Source: Chloroflexota bacterium
GTDB lineage: Bacteria > Chloroflexota > Dehalococcoidia > UBA2979
DNA: 49,773 nt
Assembly: GCA_002716405.1 (NCBI GenBank)
Contig: PBBA01000008.1
Span: 4,177-53,949 of the forward strand
Direction of reading: 5' to 3'
Position numbers and translations under genes: made by a program
Shown: positions 34,428 to 43,100 of the stretch, one piece after another
Layout of the letters: each line of letters opens with the position of its first letter
Numbering within the stretch: the stretch's first letter is position 1
The notes under the pieces: model-generated
Told to the model about the DNA's origin: nothing
Databases searched by the model: none
The model's input: only the letters and a program-made list of their open reading frames with translations

Positions 34428-35369
34428 ATGCTTTTAGAACAAATTGAAGATTTACCAATCAACTTAAATAGTGCATGGGTTTTCCCTGGACAAGGTGCCC
34501 AGCATGTTGGTATGGGGAAAGATCTGTACGCAGAATCCTCAATTGCAAAAGAAATTTTTGAACATGCAAATGATATTCTTGGTATTAATATTTCAAATAT
34601 TTGTTTTGACGGACCAGAATCCGATCTCATTCAAACAGTTAATACACAACCAGCTATCGTAGTACATTCTATAGCGGCGTTAGCCACATCAATTGACAGA
34701 TCAATTATTTCCGAAAGGCCTGCTTTAGTTGCGGGCCACTCCTTAGGAGAATATGCAGCACTAATTGCATCTGGATACCTATCCTTTGCTGATGGAATAT
34801 CATTAGTGCGTGAACGAGGTAGACTAATGCAAATAGCATGTGATGCGGAAGCCAGCACCATGTCTGCTGTTCTAGGCCTTGATCAGGATACAATCGAGAA
34901 AATTTGCAGTCAGCACGGATCTTCGATTTGCAATATAAATGCGATAGGGAATATCACTATCGGAGGTAAAATCGAATCAGTTCGAAAATCCGGAGAAATT
35001 GCTTTAGAACAAGGCGCTGCTAAGGTTATTGAATTATCAGTAGCAGGGGCATTTCATACCCCATTAATGCAATCAGCAGCAAATGGCTTAAAAGATGCAC
35101 TATCCCAAATAGTATTTAAGAATTCTACAGTGCCTCTCGTGTCAAATGTTACAGGATCAGCAATATCTGATTCAGAAAATTTTGATCAAGAATTAGTCAA
35201 TCAAGTGACAAATCCTGTTTTATGGGTCGATTCAGTACAAACTATGAAAAATTATGGAATTGACACATTAATTGAATTCGGCCCTGGAAAAATATTATCT
35301 GGATTGGCCAAACGAATAGACCGTGAAATTACAACACGTAATATAGGTTCTATCGCTGATATGAAGTAG
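34428..35369 (+). CDS. fabD: malonyl-CoA:ACP transacylase
   Basis: Loads malonyl groups on acyl carrier protein for fatty-acid synthesis. 313 residues. 'FPGQGAQHVGMG' (19-30, oxyanion Gln), nucleophile Ser105 in 'AGHSLGEYAAL', His210 in 'VAGAFHTPLM', and the late 'EFGPGKILSGLAKR'. It starts eight bases after rpmF, where many bacteria have plsX and fabH first; those are missing here. fabG and acpP follow. Confidence 0.95.
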   Translation: MLLEQIEDLPINLNSAWVFPGQGAQHVGMGKDLYAESSIAKEIFEHANDILGINISNICFDGPESDLIQTVNTQPAIVVHSIAALATSIDRSIISERPALVAGHSLGEYAALIASGYLSFADGISLVRERGRLMQIACDAEASTMSAVLGLDQDTIEKICSQHGSSICNINAIGNITIGGKIESVRKSGEIALEQGAAKVIELSVAGAFHTPLMQSAANGLKDALSQIVFKNSTVPLVSNVTGSAISDSENFDQELVNQVTNPVLWVDSVQTMKNYGIDTLIEFGPGKILSGLAKRIDREITTRNIGSIADMK

Positions 35370-35387
35370 TCATGTGGGATAAATATA

Positions 35388-36167
35388 ATGACTAACGAAA
35401 ACTCTACAAAACTAACAAAACCTTCGCTAGATGGTAAAAATGCGATAATTACCGGTGGAGCAAAAGGTATAGGAAGAGCCATAGTATTTGATTTAGCAAA
35501 TGCAGGGGCAAAAATTTTCTTGACCTACCGAGGAAGCTCTGATTTAGCTATAAAATTACAAAAAGAACTAATCAAACTTGGCTCTGAATGCCAAATTTTA
35601 AAAGTGGACGTTCTCAATCCTAAAGATATAGAAGATATGATAAAAACCTGCCAAGAAAAATTAGGAAACATTGATATTTTGGTAAATAATGCGGGAATGA
35701 CTTCTGATAATTTGGTTATGCGCATGTCAGAAGATTCATGGGATGATGTAATCAATACTAATTTAAAGGGTACATTCCTTGTTTCTAAAGCTGCATTACG
35801 TCCAATGATAAGAAACAGGTCAGGTCGTATAATTAACATTACATCAGTAGTTGGTAGATCAGGTAATCCTGGCCAGGCTAATTATTCGGCCTCGAAAGCA
35901 GGTATCATTGGCTTTACTAGATCTCTAGCGCTAGAGGTTGCCGCTCGAGGTATAACGGTCAATGCTATTGCGCCAGGATTCGTGTTAACTGATATGACAA
36001 AAAACCTATCAGATGAGCAAAAAGAATTTATTAAAAATAGAATACCAATGGGTAGATACGCCGATGCATCTGAAATAGCTCCTTTGGTTACTTTTCTTGC
36101 TTCAGAACATGCAGCATATATAACAGGACAGACTATCAATGTTGATGGTGGATTAATAATGTCGTAG
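35388..36167 (+). CDS. fabG: 3-oxoacyl-[acyl-carrier-protein] reductase
   Basis: NADPH-dependent short-chain dehydrogenase of the fatty-acid elongation cycle. 259 residues. Cofactor loop 'TGGAKGIGRAI' (22-32), 'NNAGMTSDNLVMRM' (100-113, typical of FabG), the catalytic Ser153, Tyr166 and Lys170 in 'YSASKAG', and the C-terminal 'YITGQTINVDGGLIMS'. An 11-residue polar N-terminal lead precedes the domain. It follows fabD by 18 bases and is followed by nusB after 12. Confidence 0.95.
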   Translation: MTNENSTKLTKPSLDGKNAIITGGAKGIGRAIVFDLANAGAKIFLTYRGSSDLAIKLQKELIKLGSECQILKVDVLNPKDIEDMIKTCQEKLGNIDILVNNAGMTSDNLVMRMSEDSWDDVINTNLKGTFLVSKAALRPMIRNRSGRIINITSVVGRSGNPGQANYSASKAGIIGFTRSLALEVAARGITVNAIAPGFVLTDMTKNLSDEQKEFIKNRIPMGRYADASEIAPLVTFLASEHAAYITGQTINVDGGLIMS

Positions 36168-36179
36168 TTCAGGATATTT

Positions 36180-36602
36180 ATGGCTTCCAATTCACGTAGG
36201 CAATCTCGTATATTGAGTTTTCAAGTTTTGTTCGAAGCAGAACAGCATGGGAAACCAACCTCGGAGGTACTTAATTTACGACTAAATGAATCGAACTTGA
36301 ACGAAGAAGCGCGTACCTTTGTAACTAAGTTAGTTGACGGAACGGCAAATTCGAAAGATAAGATTGATTCTGTATTAGAACGACATGCAGCAGCCTTCCC
36401 ATTAAATGAAATGGCCGCTGTTGATCGAAATTTACTAAGTCTTGCAATTTACGAATTGCTCTTTGATAATCACGATTCACCATTTCGTGTAATAATCAAT
36501 GAAGCTGTTGATATTGCGAAAGGGTACGGATCTGAATCGTCTGGTCGTTTTGTAAATGGAGTACTTGCCTCAGTTGCAATTGAAGCAAATAATGTAAGTT
36601 AA
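36180..36602 (+). CDS. nusB: transcription antitermination factor NusB
   Basis: RNA-binding all-helical protein that works with NusE (S10) in rRNA antitermination. 140 residues. It begins 'SRRQSRILSFQVLFEAEQHG', carries 'ERHAAAFPLNEMAAVDRNLLSLAIYELLF' in the middle and the family-defining 'INEAVDIAKGYGSESSGRFVNGVL' near the C-terminus (each described here by parts). Complete. It is lodged between fabG and acpP, an unusual position, and is probably cotranscribed with them. Confidence 0.94.
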   Translation: MASNSRRQSRILSFQVLFEAEQHGKPTSEVLNLRLNESNLNEEARTFVTKLVDGTANSKDKIDSVLERHAAAFPLNEMAAVDRNLLSLAIYELLFDNHDSPFRVIINEAVDIAKGYGSESSGRFVNGVLASVAIEANNVS

Positions 36603-36649
36603 TATGTAAACTATTACTGCGGTGATAGCAACATCATAAGGAGGACAAT

Positions 36650-36907
36650 ATGGCATCGGTTTACGAGCGTGTACAAACTTTAATAGTAGATCAATTGGGT
36701 GTCGAGGAAAGCGAAGTAGTCCCAGGGGCTTCTTTTGTTGATGACTTGAATGCTGACTCACTTGATTTGGTTGAACTCATCATGTCTATGGAAGAGGAAT
36801 TTTCTGCTGATGCAGAAGGATTAGAGATATCGGATGAGGATGCTGAGAAAATACAATCGGTCCAGGATGTCATTGACTTCCTCAAGGATGCTGGTATCGA
36901 GGACTAA
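36650..36907 (+). CDS. acpP: acyl carrier protein
   Basis: 85 residues, strongly acidic. The phosphopantetheine attachment Ser37 is in '[15 protein letters not shown]'. The remaining helices ('[15 protein letters not shown]') are standard. AAGGAGG five to six bases before the ATG is the strongest ribosome site in this region and fits the high expression usual for ACP. It is the carrier for the upstream FabD and FabG. Confidence 0.97.
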   Translation: MASVYERVQTLIVDQLGVEESEVVPGASFVDDLNADSLDLVELIMSMEEEFSADAEGLEISDEDAEKIQSVQDVIDFLKDAGIED

Positions 36908-36934
36908 TCGCCTAACATGTAAGGTAGTAAAAAA

Positions 36935-37342
36935 ATGACCTTGTTCGGAATTGGAGCCGGGGAGGCTATCCTTGTGCTCGTTTTAACTTTGATTGTAGTA
37001 GGACCTCAAAGATTTCCTGAGGTCGCGCGTCAAGGTGGACGTTGGTTCAGAATTGCTAGACAGTATACAACCGAAGTTATGCAGGATGTTAAATCAGTGG
37101 TATCAGAAATTGAACAGGAAATCGAAGATGAAGCAAAGGAACTTGGTGAAGCTGGAGATTTAAGTAAAGAGTTAAAATCAATACGTGAAGAAATGGACAA
37201 TTCAGATCAGAACACACCTACTAACATCGGTTCTACGACAGATAATAAGGTGATATCCACTGAAGAATCTGCTCAAGACGAACAAACTCCCTCTTCCAAT
37301 GATGTGCAAAAGTCAATTCGCCCATCAAAACTCGACCAGTAA
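36935..37342 (+). CDS. Sec-independent translocase subunit TatA/TatB
   Basis: 135 residues: one short N-terminal membrane helix (about 4-22), the 'GPQRFPEVARQGGRWF' hinge and amphipathic helix, then a long acidic Ser/Thr/Glu/Asp-rich tail. The hinge 'VGPQRFPEVAR' with Pro-Glu-Val is closer to TatB than to the TatA form, and the 135-residue length also suits TatB. Only one such gene is visible, so it may serve both roles or a separate tatA lies elsewhere. tatC follows after 18 bases. Confidence 0.88.
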   Translation: MTLFGIGAGEAILVLVLTLIVVGPQRFPEVARQGGRWFRIARQYTTEVMQDVKSVVSEIEQEIEDEAKELGEAGDLSKELKSIREEMDNSDQNTPTNIGSTTDNKVISTEESAQDEQTPSSNDVQKSIRPSKLDQ

Positions 37343-37360
37343 TGACAGGCATTCAATTAT

Positions 37361-38134
37361 ATGACATCTGATACTGAAGAATTAGAAACAGGATTAGAGG
37401 ACCCATTCGAAACAGAAGGCGGGGAAATGACCCTGCTTGAGCATTTATTAGAGTTACGCAACCGAGTGACATGGTCTGCCGCAGCAGTTCTGTTGGGAAT
37501 GATCCCATTTTTTTATCTACCTTTAGGTCTTTGGCTAATTGAATTTTTGATAGAACCAGCCTATGCACAAAACGATAATTTTAGAGCGCAAGCAATTACG
37601 CCAATGGAAAATATATTTACTTATTTCCGTGTAGCCCTTCTAGGAGGAATTACATTAGGGATGCCTATGTTGGTTTATCAAGCACTCCGTTTCACAGGAC
37701 CAGCACTGACAAATCAAGAAAAAAAATGGGTGATACCCTTAGTGATTGGTGCTAGCTTATCCTTTGTCATAGGACTTAGTTTTGGATATTTAATTGTTTT
37801 GCCTACTGCCTATAGTTTCCTCTTCAGTTTCGGAAGTCAATTTGCAGATGTTACCCCAACAATAAGTAGTTATATGGACTTAACTATTCGTCTACTTCTA
37901 GTAATGGGGGCCGTATTTCAAACTCCCATTATAGTGATGGGATTAGCAAAATTTGGTGTTGTAAGTGCAAGAAAATTAGCAGGATGGTGGCGCTTTGCCT
38001 TAGTAATATCCTTTGCAATATCAGCTATCGTTACTCCAACTCCTGATCCAATAACACAAACCTTAGTCGGTGGGCCAATTTTCATACTATACATGGTAGG
38101 AATCTGTCTAGCTTGGTTAGTAAAACGCGATTGA
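37361..38134 (+). CDS. tatC: Sec-independent protein translocase TatC
   Basis: Multispanning receptor for twin-arginine signal peptides. 257 residues with about six helices. The N-terminal 'MTLLEHLLELRNRV' (near 23-36) with the conserved Glu is the signal-peptide contact region; 'TPMENIFTYFRVALLGG' and the late 'SAIVTPTPDPITQ' are family motifs. The acidic first 20 residues precede the usual start of homology. It pairs with the upstream TatA/B gene. Confidence 0.95.
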   Translation: MTSDTEELETGLEDPFETEGGEMTLLEHLLELRNRVTWSAAAVLLGMIPFFYLPLGLWLIEFLIEPAYAQNDNFRAQAITPMENIFTYFRVALLGGITLGMPMLVYQALRFTGPALTNQEKKWVIPLVIGASLSFVIGLSFGYLIVLPTAYSFLFSFGSQFADVTPTISSYMDLTIRLLLVMGAVFQTPIIVMGLAKFGVVSARKLAGWWRFALVISFAISAIVTPTPDPITQTLVGGPIFILYMVGICLAWLVKRD

Positions 38135-38261
38135 TAATTGATACAACATAGTCAAAAACAGTTTTACATGTTAACCTCCGACTTAATAGTACAATTATTA
38201 ACGTACGCATACTAAAGTTGTGTTGCTGATACTGCTAAAGAAAGATTCATTTTTTACTGTG

Positions 38262-38885
38262 ATGACCGAAAATGGGAAACCTATACCTATTGGAGCTCCA
38301 AGCGATTTACATCAATTGTATAAAATAGAAAAACCGTTCGTTGATTTATATAAAAAAATAGCTGACTGCCCTGCATGTGAATTAGTACGCTTTCGTACAA
38401 AAACTGTTCCAGGATCAGGACCCAGTACATCGAAATTAATGTTAATAGGTGAAGGACCAGGTGAAAAGGAGGACGAATTAGGGTTACCTTTTATAGGAAG
38501 GTCTGGTCAATTTTTAGAAAAAATGCTTCTAAGTATCGGTTTATCTAGAGATGAAGTTTATATCACTAATGTAGTTAAGTGCAGACCTCCTAGTAATCGT
38601 GATCCTTCCGCACAAGAAATACAAGCATGTGACAATTTTCTTCAACAACAAATTGCTATAGTAAATCCTACAGTAATAGCAACATTGGGGCGTTTTTCCA
38701 TGTCGCTATGGTTCCCAAATGAAAAAATTAGCCAAATCCATGGAGAAGTTAGAGAAATTGATGGAAGACTGATTATTCCAATGTATCATCCAGCTGCAGC
38801 TTTAAGAAATGGAAGTTTACGTAAAACAGTTCAAAACGATTTCTTAAAAATTAAAAAATCATTGATCCAGAAAACTAAAACATAA
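38262..38885 (+). CDS. uracil-DNA glycosylase, family 4 (Fe-S type)
   Basis: Removes uracil from DNA. 207 residues from the ATG at 38262; a GTG at 38220 would add 14 hydrophobic residues and neither has a ribosome site. The four iron-sulfur cysteines are in place: Cys36 and Cys39 ('DCPACELVRFR'), Cys107 ('VKCRPPSNRDPS') and Cys123. The catalytic motif 'GEGPGEKEDELGLPFIGRSG' (63-82) and the DNA-binding 'YHPAAALRNGSLR' near the C-terminus define family 4. It starts after a 127-base gap from tatC, so it may have its own promoter. Confidence 0.93.
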   Translation: MTENGKPIPIGAPSDLHQLYKIEKPFVDLYKKIADCPACELVRFRTKTVPGSGPSTSKLMLIGEGPGEKEDELGLPFIGRSGQFLEKMLLSIGLSRDEVYITNVVKCRPPSNRDPSAQEIQACDNFLQQQIAIVNPTVIATLGRFSMSLWFPNEKISQIHGEVREIDGRLIIPMYHPAAALRNGSLRKTVQNDFLKIKKSLIQKTKT

Positions 38886-38907
38886 ATTAGGGAGTACTAC
38901 GAAAAAC

Positions 38908-40569
38908 ATGACTACATCTTCCGACATATTAAGAGTAATCCCTCTAGGTGGCTTAGGAAACATTGGTAGAAACATGATGCTCTATGAAGTGAACAATGAA
39001 AGCATCGCCGTAGACTGTGGACTCATGTTCCCGGAAGATGAACATTTAGGCGTTGATGTGATTATTCCTGATTTCAGCTACCTGAGAAATACAGAAACAC
39101 AATTGAAAGCTCTTTTTCTTACACATGGACATGAAGATCATATTGGAGCTGCTGCATATTTGCTTAAAGAATTTAATATTCCTGTTTTTTGCACAAAACT
39201 GACTCGCGGCTTATTACAAGTTAAACTTCAAGAACATCATCTAAGCGATGAAATCAAAATCCAATCATTAGATCCAGGTAGTGATGTGTCTATCGGCAAC
39301 TTCAATATTGAATCTTTTCAAGTATCCCATTCAATTCCAGATTCTGCGGGATTTATTATCCGAACTAGCGCAGGCACAATTGTTCATACTGGAGATTTTA
39401 AAATTGATCACACCCCAATAATGGGACAACACACAGACCTTAATCGACTGGCAGAAGTTGGTAATGAGGGTGTACTACTACTATGTGCAGATTCTACATA
39501 TGCTGAAATTGACGGATACACACCATCAGAAACCGTAGTAGCAGAGAGATTAGAAAATGCAGTTTCGAAAGCTCCTGGGCGAATTATCATGACAACTTTT
39601 GCATCATTAATTTCGAGAATTCAAATAATTATTGATGCAGCTATAAAATTTGATAAAAGAATTTTTGTAACTGGTCGTTCGATGGAAAAAAATATCCAAA
39701 TTTCGCGTGATTTGGGATATATTTCAGCTCCAGATCAAGTTTTTATGTCACGTAAAGAAATGCGTTCCTTTCCACCACACAAAACTATTATTATTTGCAC
39801 AGGATCGCAAGGTGAACCAAATGCAGCTCTATCGAGAATTGCTCGTGGGACTCATCAATATATAGAAATTCAAGATGGTGACACTGTAGTGCTCTCGTCG
39901 AATCCTGTGCCAGGAAATGAAAAATCAGTATCGAAAAATATCAACTTATTGTTTGAAGCTGGTGCAGACGTAATTTACAACCAGATTGACAATGTCCATG
40001 TCAGAGGGCATGCAGCAAAAGAAGAACTAAAAATAATACATCGGATTATTAAACCAAAGAATTTCGTACCAATTCATGGTGAATTCAGACATTTAGTCCA
40101 TCATGCCCAATTAGCAATTAATTTAGGGATGGAGCCTGAAAATGTATTCGTACTAGAAGATGGAGATGTGCTCGAAATTAATGAAGATTACGCAGAAATA
40201 CCTGACCATATTTCTACGGACTATATATACATAAATCAATACGGCAACACTGAAATTGATGAAAACATTATTCATGAAAGACAAGCCTTAGCCGATAACG
40301 GAGTGGTAGTAATTACTCTCTTGCTCAATACCGAAAAAAATACTTTAGATGTTCCCTTATCAATTTCTTCTTATGGATTTATTCCTAAAGAGAATGAATC
40401 TGAAATTTATGGAAACATCAGAACGTTCTCTCAAACTCTCCTGGCAGAAAATCAAAATATAAATATTCAACAAGCACAAATGGACATAGAAAAAAAACTT
40501 TCACAGTATTTGTTCCAACTCACTCGTAGGAAACCTATAGTTCGCGCTAAAATTCTTACAAAGACTTAG
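38908..40569 (+). CDS. rnj: ribonuclease J
   Basis: Metallo-beta-lactamase/beta-CASP nuclease with 5'-3' exo- and endonuclease activity in mRNA decay and rRNA maturation. 553 residues. Zinc motif 'LTHGHEDHIGAA' (71-82, HxHxDH), 'SHSIPDSAGF', 'HTGDFKIDHTP' and the beta-CASP motifs 'GRSMEKNIQI' and 'SSNPVPGNEKSVSKNI'; 'HVRGHAAKEELK' and 'PIHGEFRHLVHHA' close the core. The C-terminal domain is present. The Shine-Dalgarno-like GGGAG is 13 bases from the ATG, rather distant. Confidence 0.96.
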   Translation: MTTSSDILRVIPLGGLGNIGRNMMLYEVNNESIAVDCGLMFPEDEHLGVDVIIPDFSYLRNTETQLKALFLTHGHEDHIGAAAYLLKEFNIPVFCTKLTRGLLQVKLQEHHLSDEIKIQSLDPGSDVSIGNFNIESFQVSHSIPDSAGFIIRTSAGTIVHTGDFKIDHTPIMGQHTDLNRLAEVGNEGVLLLCADSTYAEIDGYTPSETVVAERLENAVSKAPGRIIMTTFASLISRIQIIIDAAIKFDKRIFVTGRSMEKNIQISRDLGYISAPDQVFMSRKEMRSFPPHKTIIICTGSQGEPNAALSRIARGTHQYIEIQDGDTVVLSSNPVPGNEKSVSKNINLLFEAGADVIYNQIDNVHVRGHAAKEELKIIHRIIKPKNFVPIHGEFRHLVHHAQLAINLGMEPENVFVLEDGDVLEINEDYAEIPDHISTDYIYINQYGNTEIDENIIHERQALADNGVVVITLLLNTEKNTLDVPLSISSYGFIPKENESEIYGNIRTFSQTLLAENQNINIQQAQMDIEKKLSQYLFQLTRRKPIVRAKILTKT

Positions 40570-40607
40570 ATACATCTCCATCTGGAGAGCGTAAAGGGGA
40601 GTGCCGA

Positions 40608-43088
40608 ATGGCTCGATCCACAAGGAATAAACAATCGAAGAAAAACATTAATTCTCTATTTAAAAATACAACTTCGATTTTCCGACCTGAACTTGTTGGA
40701 ACTATATTTGTCGTAATTGCTGCAGCTTCTATCCCTTTTCTTATTCCACTTGCCGGACTAATTGCAGATGCCAGAGATGAATTAATTCGTGCTCTCGGTT
40801 TACACACATTTACTTTGGTCGTAATCCTAGCAGGAGTAGGTATCATATTGGCATTCCGAAAAAATTCGTTATTGACAGAGCGTAGAAGACACCTCGTCGG
40901 GTTGTTGTTTTTATTATTTTTTTTATCAGGAATTCTTGGATATTGGTACCCCGATAGATTAATTGGAACAACAGATCTTTCCATATTCTCTGCTGGGGGT
41001 GAATTAGGGCGTACACTGACATATTGGCCTGAAGGAGTGGTAATTTGGTTGAGTTTTGGGATCCTTGGATTCATTCTACTTTGGCCACATAGTGCCCTAG
41101 AGATAGCAAAAATACCACCGAATTTATTTTTGCAAGGGTTACAAATACTTTGGGCAAAAAGAATAGATAAATACCTTATAAATACGTCAATTTCAGTCAT
41201 AACAATTATTTATAAGAATATAAAATTAAAAATCACTGCCAGTCTTTTTTCGAGTACATCTCAAAAATCTTCAACAAACTCTGATTTCATAACAAAAGTT
41301 GCTGGTCCAAAAACTCCTGAATTAAATACACCCATTCAAGAAGACATTACTGAAATAAATGAAATTATTGTTGAACAAGATAATGAATTAGAAAAACGAC
41401 CCGCAGCACAACTTTCGATGGACATGCAAACCCCTGCAGATGAAGTACGTCATTCTGATGATGGATGGCAATTACCTCCAATAAATGTCCTTGCAGAAAC
41501 ATCAGGAACTGAACTAGGTACTGTCGATAATGATGAGAGAGCAGACTTAATTATTAAAACACTTGCATCCTTTGGAGTTGATGCAACTGTAGTGCAAATC
41601 AATCAAGGCCCAACCGTCACGCAATTCGGAGTAGAGCCAGGATGGGACATTAAAACAAAACTAGTTACAGAAAGAGATGCTGCAGGTGAAGTAATTCACG
41701 ATGATAATGGTGCACCTCTCCAAAAAGTAACTGAAATTTCTAGAACGAGAATCAGGGTCAATCGAATAACTGCACTTCAAAATGATTTAGCACTCGCATT
41801 AGCCGCACCCGCACTACGCATTGAAGCGCCAGTTCCAGGAAAACCTATGGTAGGAATTGAAGTACCAAATAATCGCACTGCTACAGTAACTATGCGAGGT
41901 TTAATGGAAACTTCTGAATATCAATCTGCACTCAAAAAGATGTCACTCCCTATTGCTTTAGGAGCAGGTGTTTCTGGTAATTCTGTACTAGCAGATCTAT
42001 CCGCGATGCCCCATCTTCTGATAGCTGGAGCAACTGGATCAGGGAAGTCAGTTTGTTTAAATTCAATTATCACTGGATTACTTATGCAACGTTCTCCAAA
42101 AGAACTTCGCTTTGTAATGGTAGATCCAAAAAGAGTTGAATTAGCAGATTTTTCAGAAATTCCACATTTAGCATTTTCAAGAATTATTGTAGAAATGGAT
42201 GAAGTTGTAGGCACATTACAAGCAGTAATCAACGAAATGGAAGCGCGCTATCAAAAATTTGCACGCGTGGGTGTCCGAAATATTTCTTCATACAACGAAA
42301 AAAATCTTGGTCAATCAGCCATGCCATACTGGGTAGTCATCATAGATGAATTAGCTGACTTGATGATTGCAGCACCTTATCAAGTTGAACAACAACTTGT
42401 CCGACTTGCTCAGCTAGCACGTGCGACAGGAATACATTTGATAGTAGCGACACAACGACCATCTGTTGATGTCATTACCGGTTTGATAAAAGCTAATTTT
42501 CCTACCCGAATAGCATTTGCAGTTGCATCATCGATTGATTCCCGAACAGTCCTCGATCAAGGAGGTGCTGAAAAATTATTAGGGAAAGGTGATATGCTTT
42601 ATGTTCCACCAAACGATCAAAAACCTAAAAGGGTACAAGGTGTTTATGTTAGTGATAGTGAAATAAATGCTCTTGTAGATTTTTGGACAGCAGATAGGTT
42701 TTCAAATCTAAAACCTGCAAATTATGATCAATTATTAAATGAAGCCAAGGAAACAGCTCCAACTCCCGATACCGATTTATCAGTAAATTCAGATCCTATG
42801 ATCCAAGAAGCTATTGATATAGCTAATAATCAAGAAACCATTTCGACTTCATTGTTGCAAAGAAGATTACGCATTGGTTATCCAAGAGCCGCACGAATAA
42901 TGGACACTCTCGAAGAACAAGGCATTGTCGATGCAGGGGACGGAAGTAATGCCCGTAAGGTCATCTCACAATCAGAAACAGAACAAACAGATCGATCAAA
43001 CATTGATGAAACTAGTCAGCAAAATTCTATTCAAAATTCTTCACAAACAAATGATTTTGATTTCCCGAAACCTTTTGATAACGATTAG
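40608..43088 (+). CDS. ftsK: DNA translocase FtsK/SpoIIIE
   Basis: Pumps chromosomal DNA through the division septum. 826 residues: four membrane helices (about 30-52, 68-82, 96-112, 144-160), a polar linker to about 285, the alpha/beta motor with Walker A GATGSGKS (474-481) and Walker B 'WVVIIDELADLM' (575-586), 'ATQRPSVDVITG', and a C-terminal gamma winged helix (about 735-800, 'RRLRIGYPRAARIMDTLE'). Between 'TQFGVEPGW' and 'ALQNDLALALAAPALRIEAP' the motor carries about 35 extra residues (about 347-388). GGGGAG lies seven bases before the ATG. Convergent with uvrB, 12 bases apart. Confidence 0.95.
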   Translation: MARSTRNKQSKKNINSLFKNTTSIFRPELVGTIFVVIAAASIPFLIPLAGLIADARDELIRALGLHTFTLVVILAGVGIILAFRKNSLLTERRRHLVGLLFLLFFLSGILGYWYPDRLIGTTDLSIFSAGGELGRTLTYWPEGVVIWLSFGILGFILLWPHSALEIAKIPPNLFLQGLQILWAKRIDKYLINTSISVITIIYKNIKLKITASLFSSTSQKSSTNSDFITKVAGPKTPELNTPIQEDITEINEIIVEQDNELEKRPAAQLSMDMQTPADEVRHSDDGWQLPPINVLAETSGTELGTVDNDERADLIIKTLASFGVDATVVQINQGPTVTQFGVEPGWDIKTKLVTERDAAGEVIHDDNGAPLQKVTEISRTRIRVNRITALQNDLALALAAPALRIEAPVPGKPMVGIEVPNNRTATVTMRGLMETSEYQSALKKMSLPIALGAGVSGNSVLADLSAMPHLLIAGATGSGKSVCLNSIITGLLMQRSPKELRFVMVDPKRVELADFSEIPHLAFSRIIVEMDEVVGTLQAVINEMEARYQKFARVGVRNISSYNEKNLGQSAMPYWVVIIDELADLMIAAPYQVEQQLVRLAQLARATGIHLIVATQRPSVDVITGLIKANFPTRIAFAVASSIDSRTVLDQGGAEKLLGKGDMLYVPPNDQKPKRVQGVYVSDSEINALVDFWTADRFSNLKPANYDQLLNEAKETAPTPDTDLSVNSDPMIQEAIDIANNQETISTSLLQRRLRIGYPRAARIMDTLEEQGIVDAGDGSNARKVISQSETEQTDRSNIDETSQQNSIQNSSQTNDFDFPKPFDND

Positions 43089-43100
43089 TACACAAATAAA

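Noticed and set aside
40556-41200. 214-codon open frame on the minus strand, antisense to the start of ftsK
   Set aside because: It lies fully over the membrane-helix region of a clear ftsK, is basic and Arg/Asn/Ile-rich with no recognisable motif, and has no ribosome site. It is a shadow of the ftsK codon pattern.
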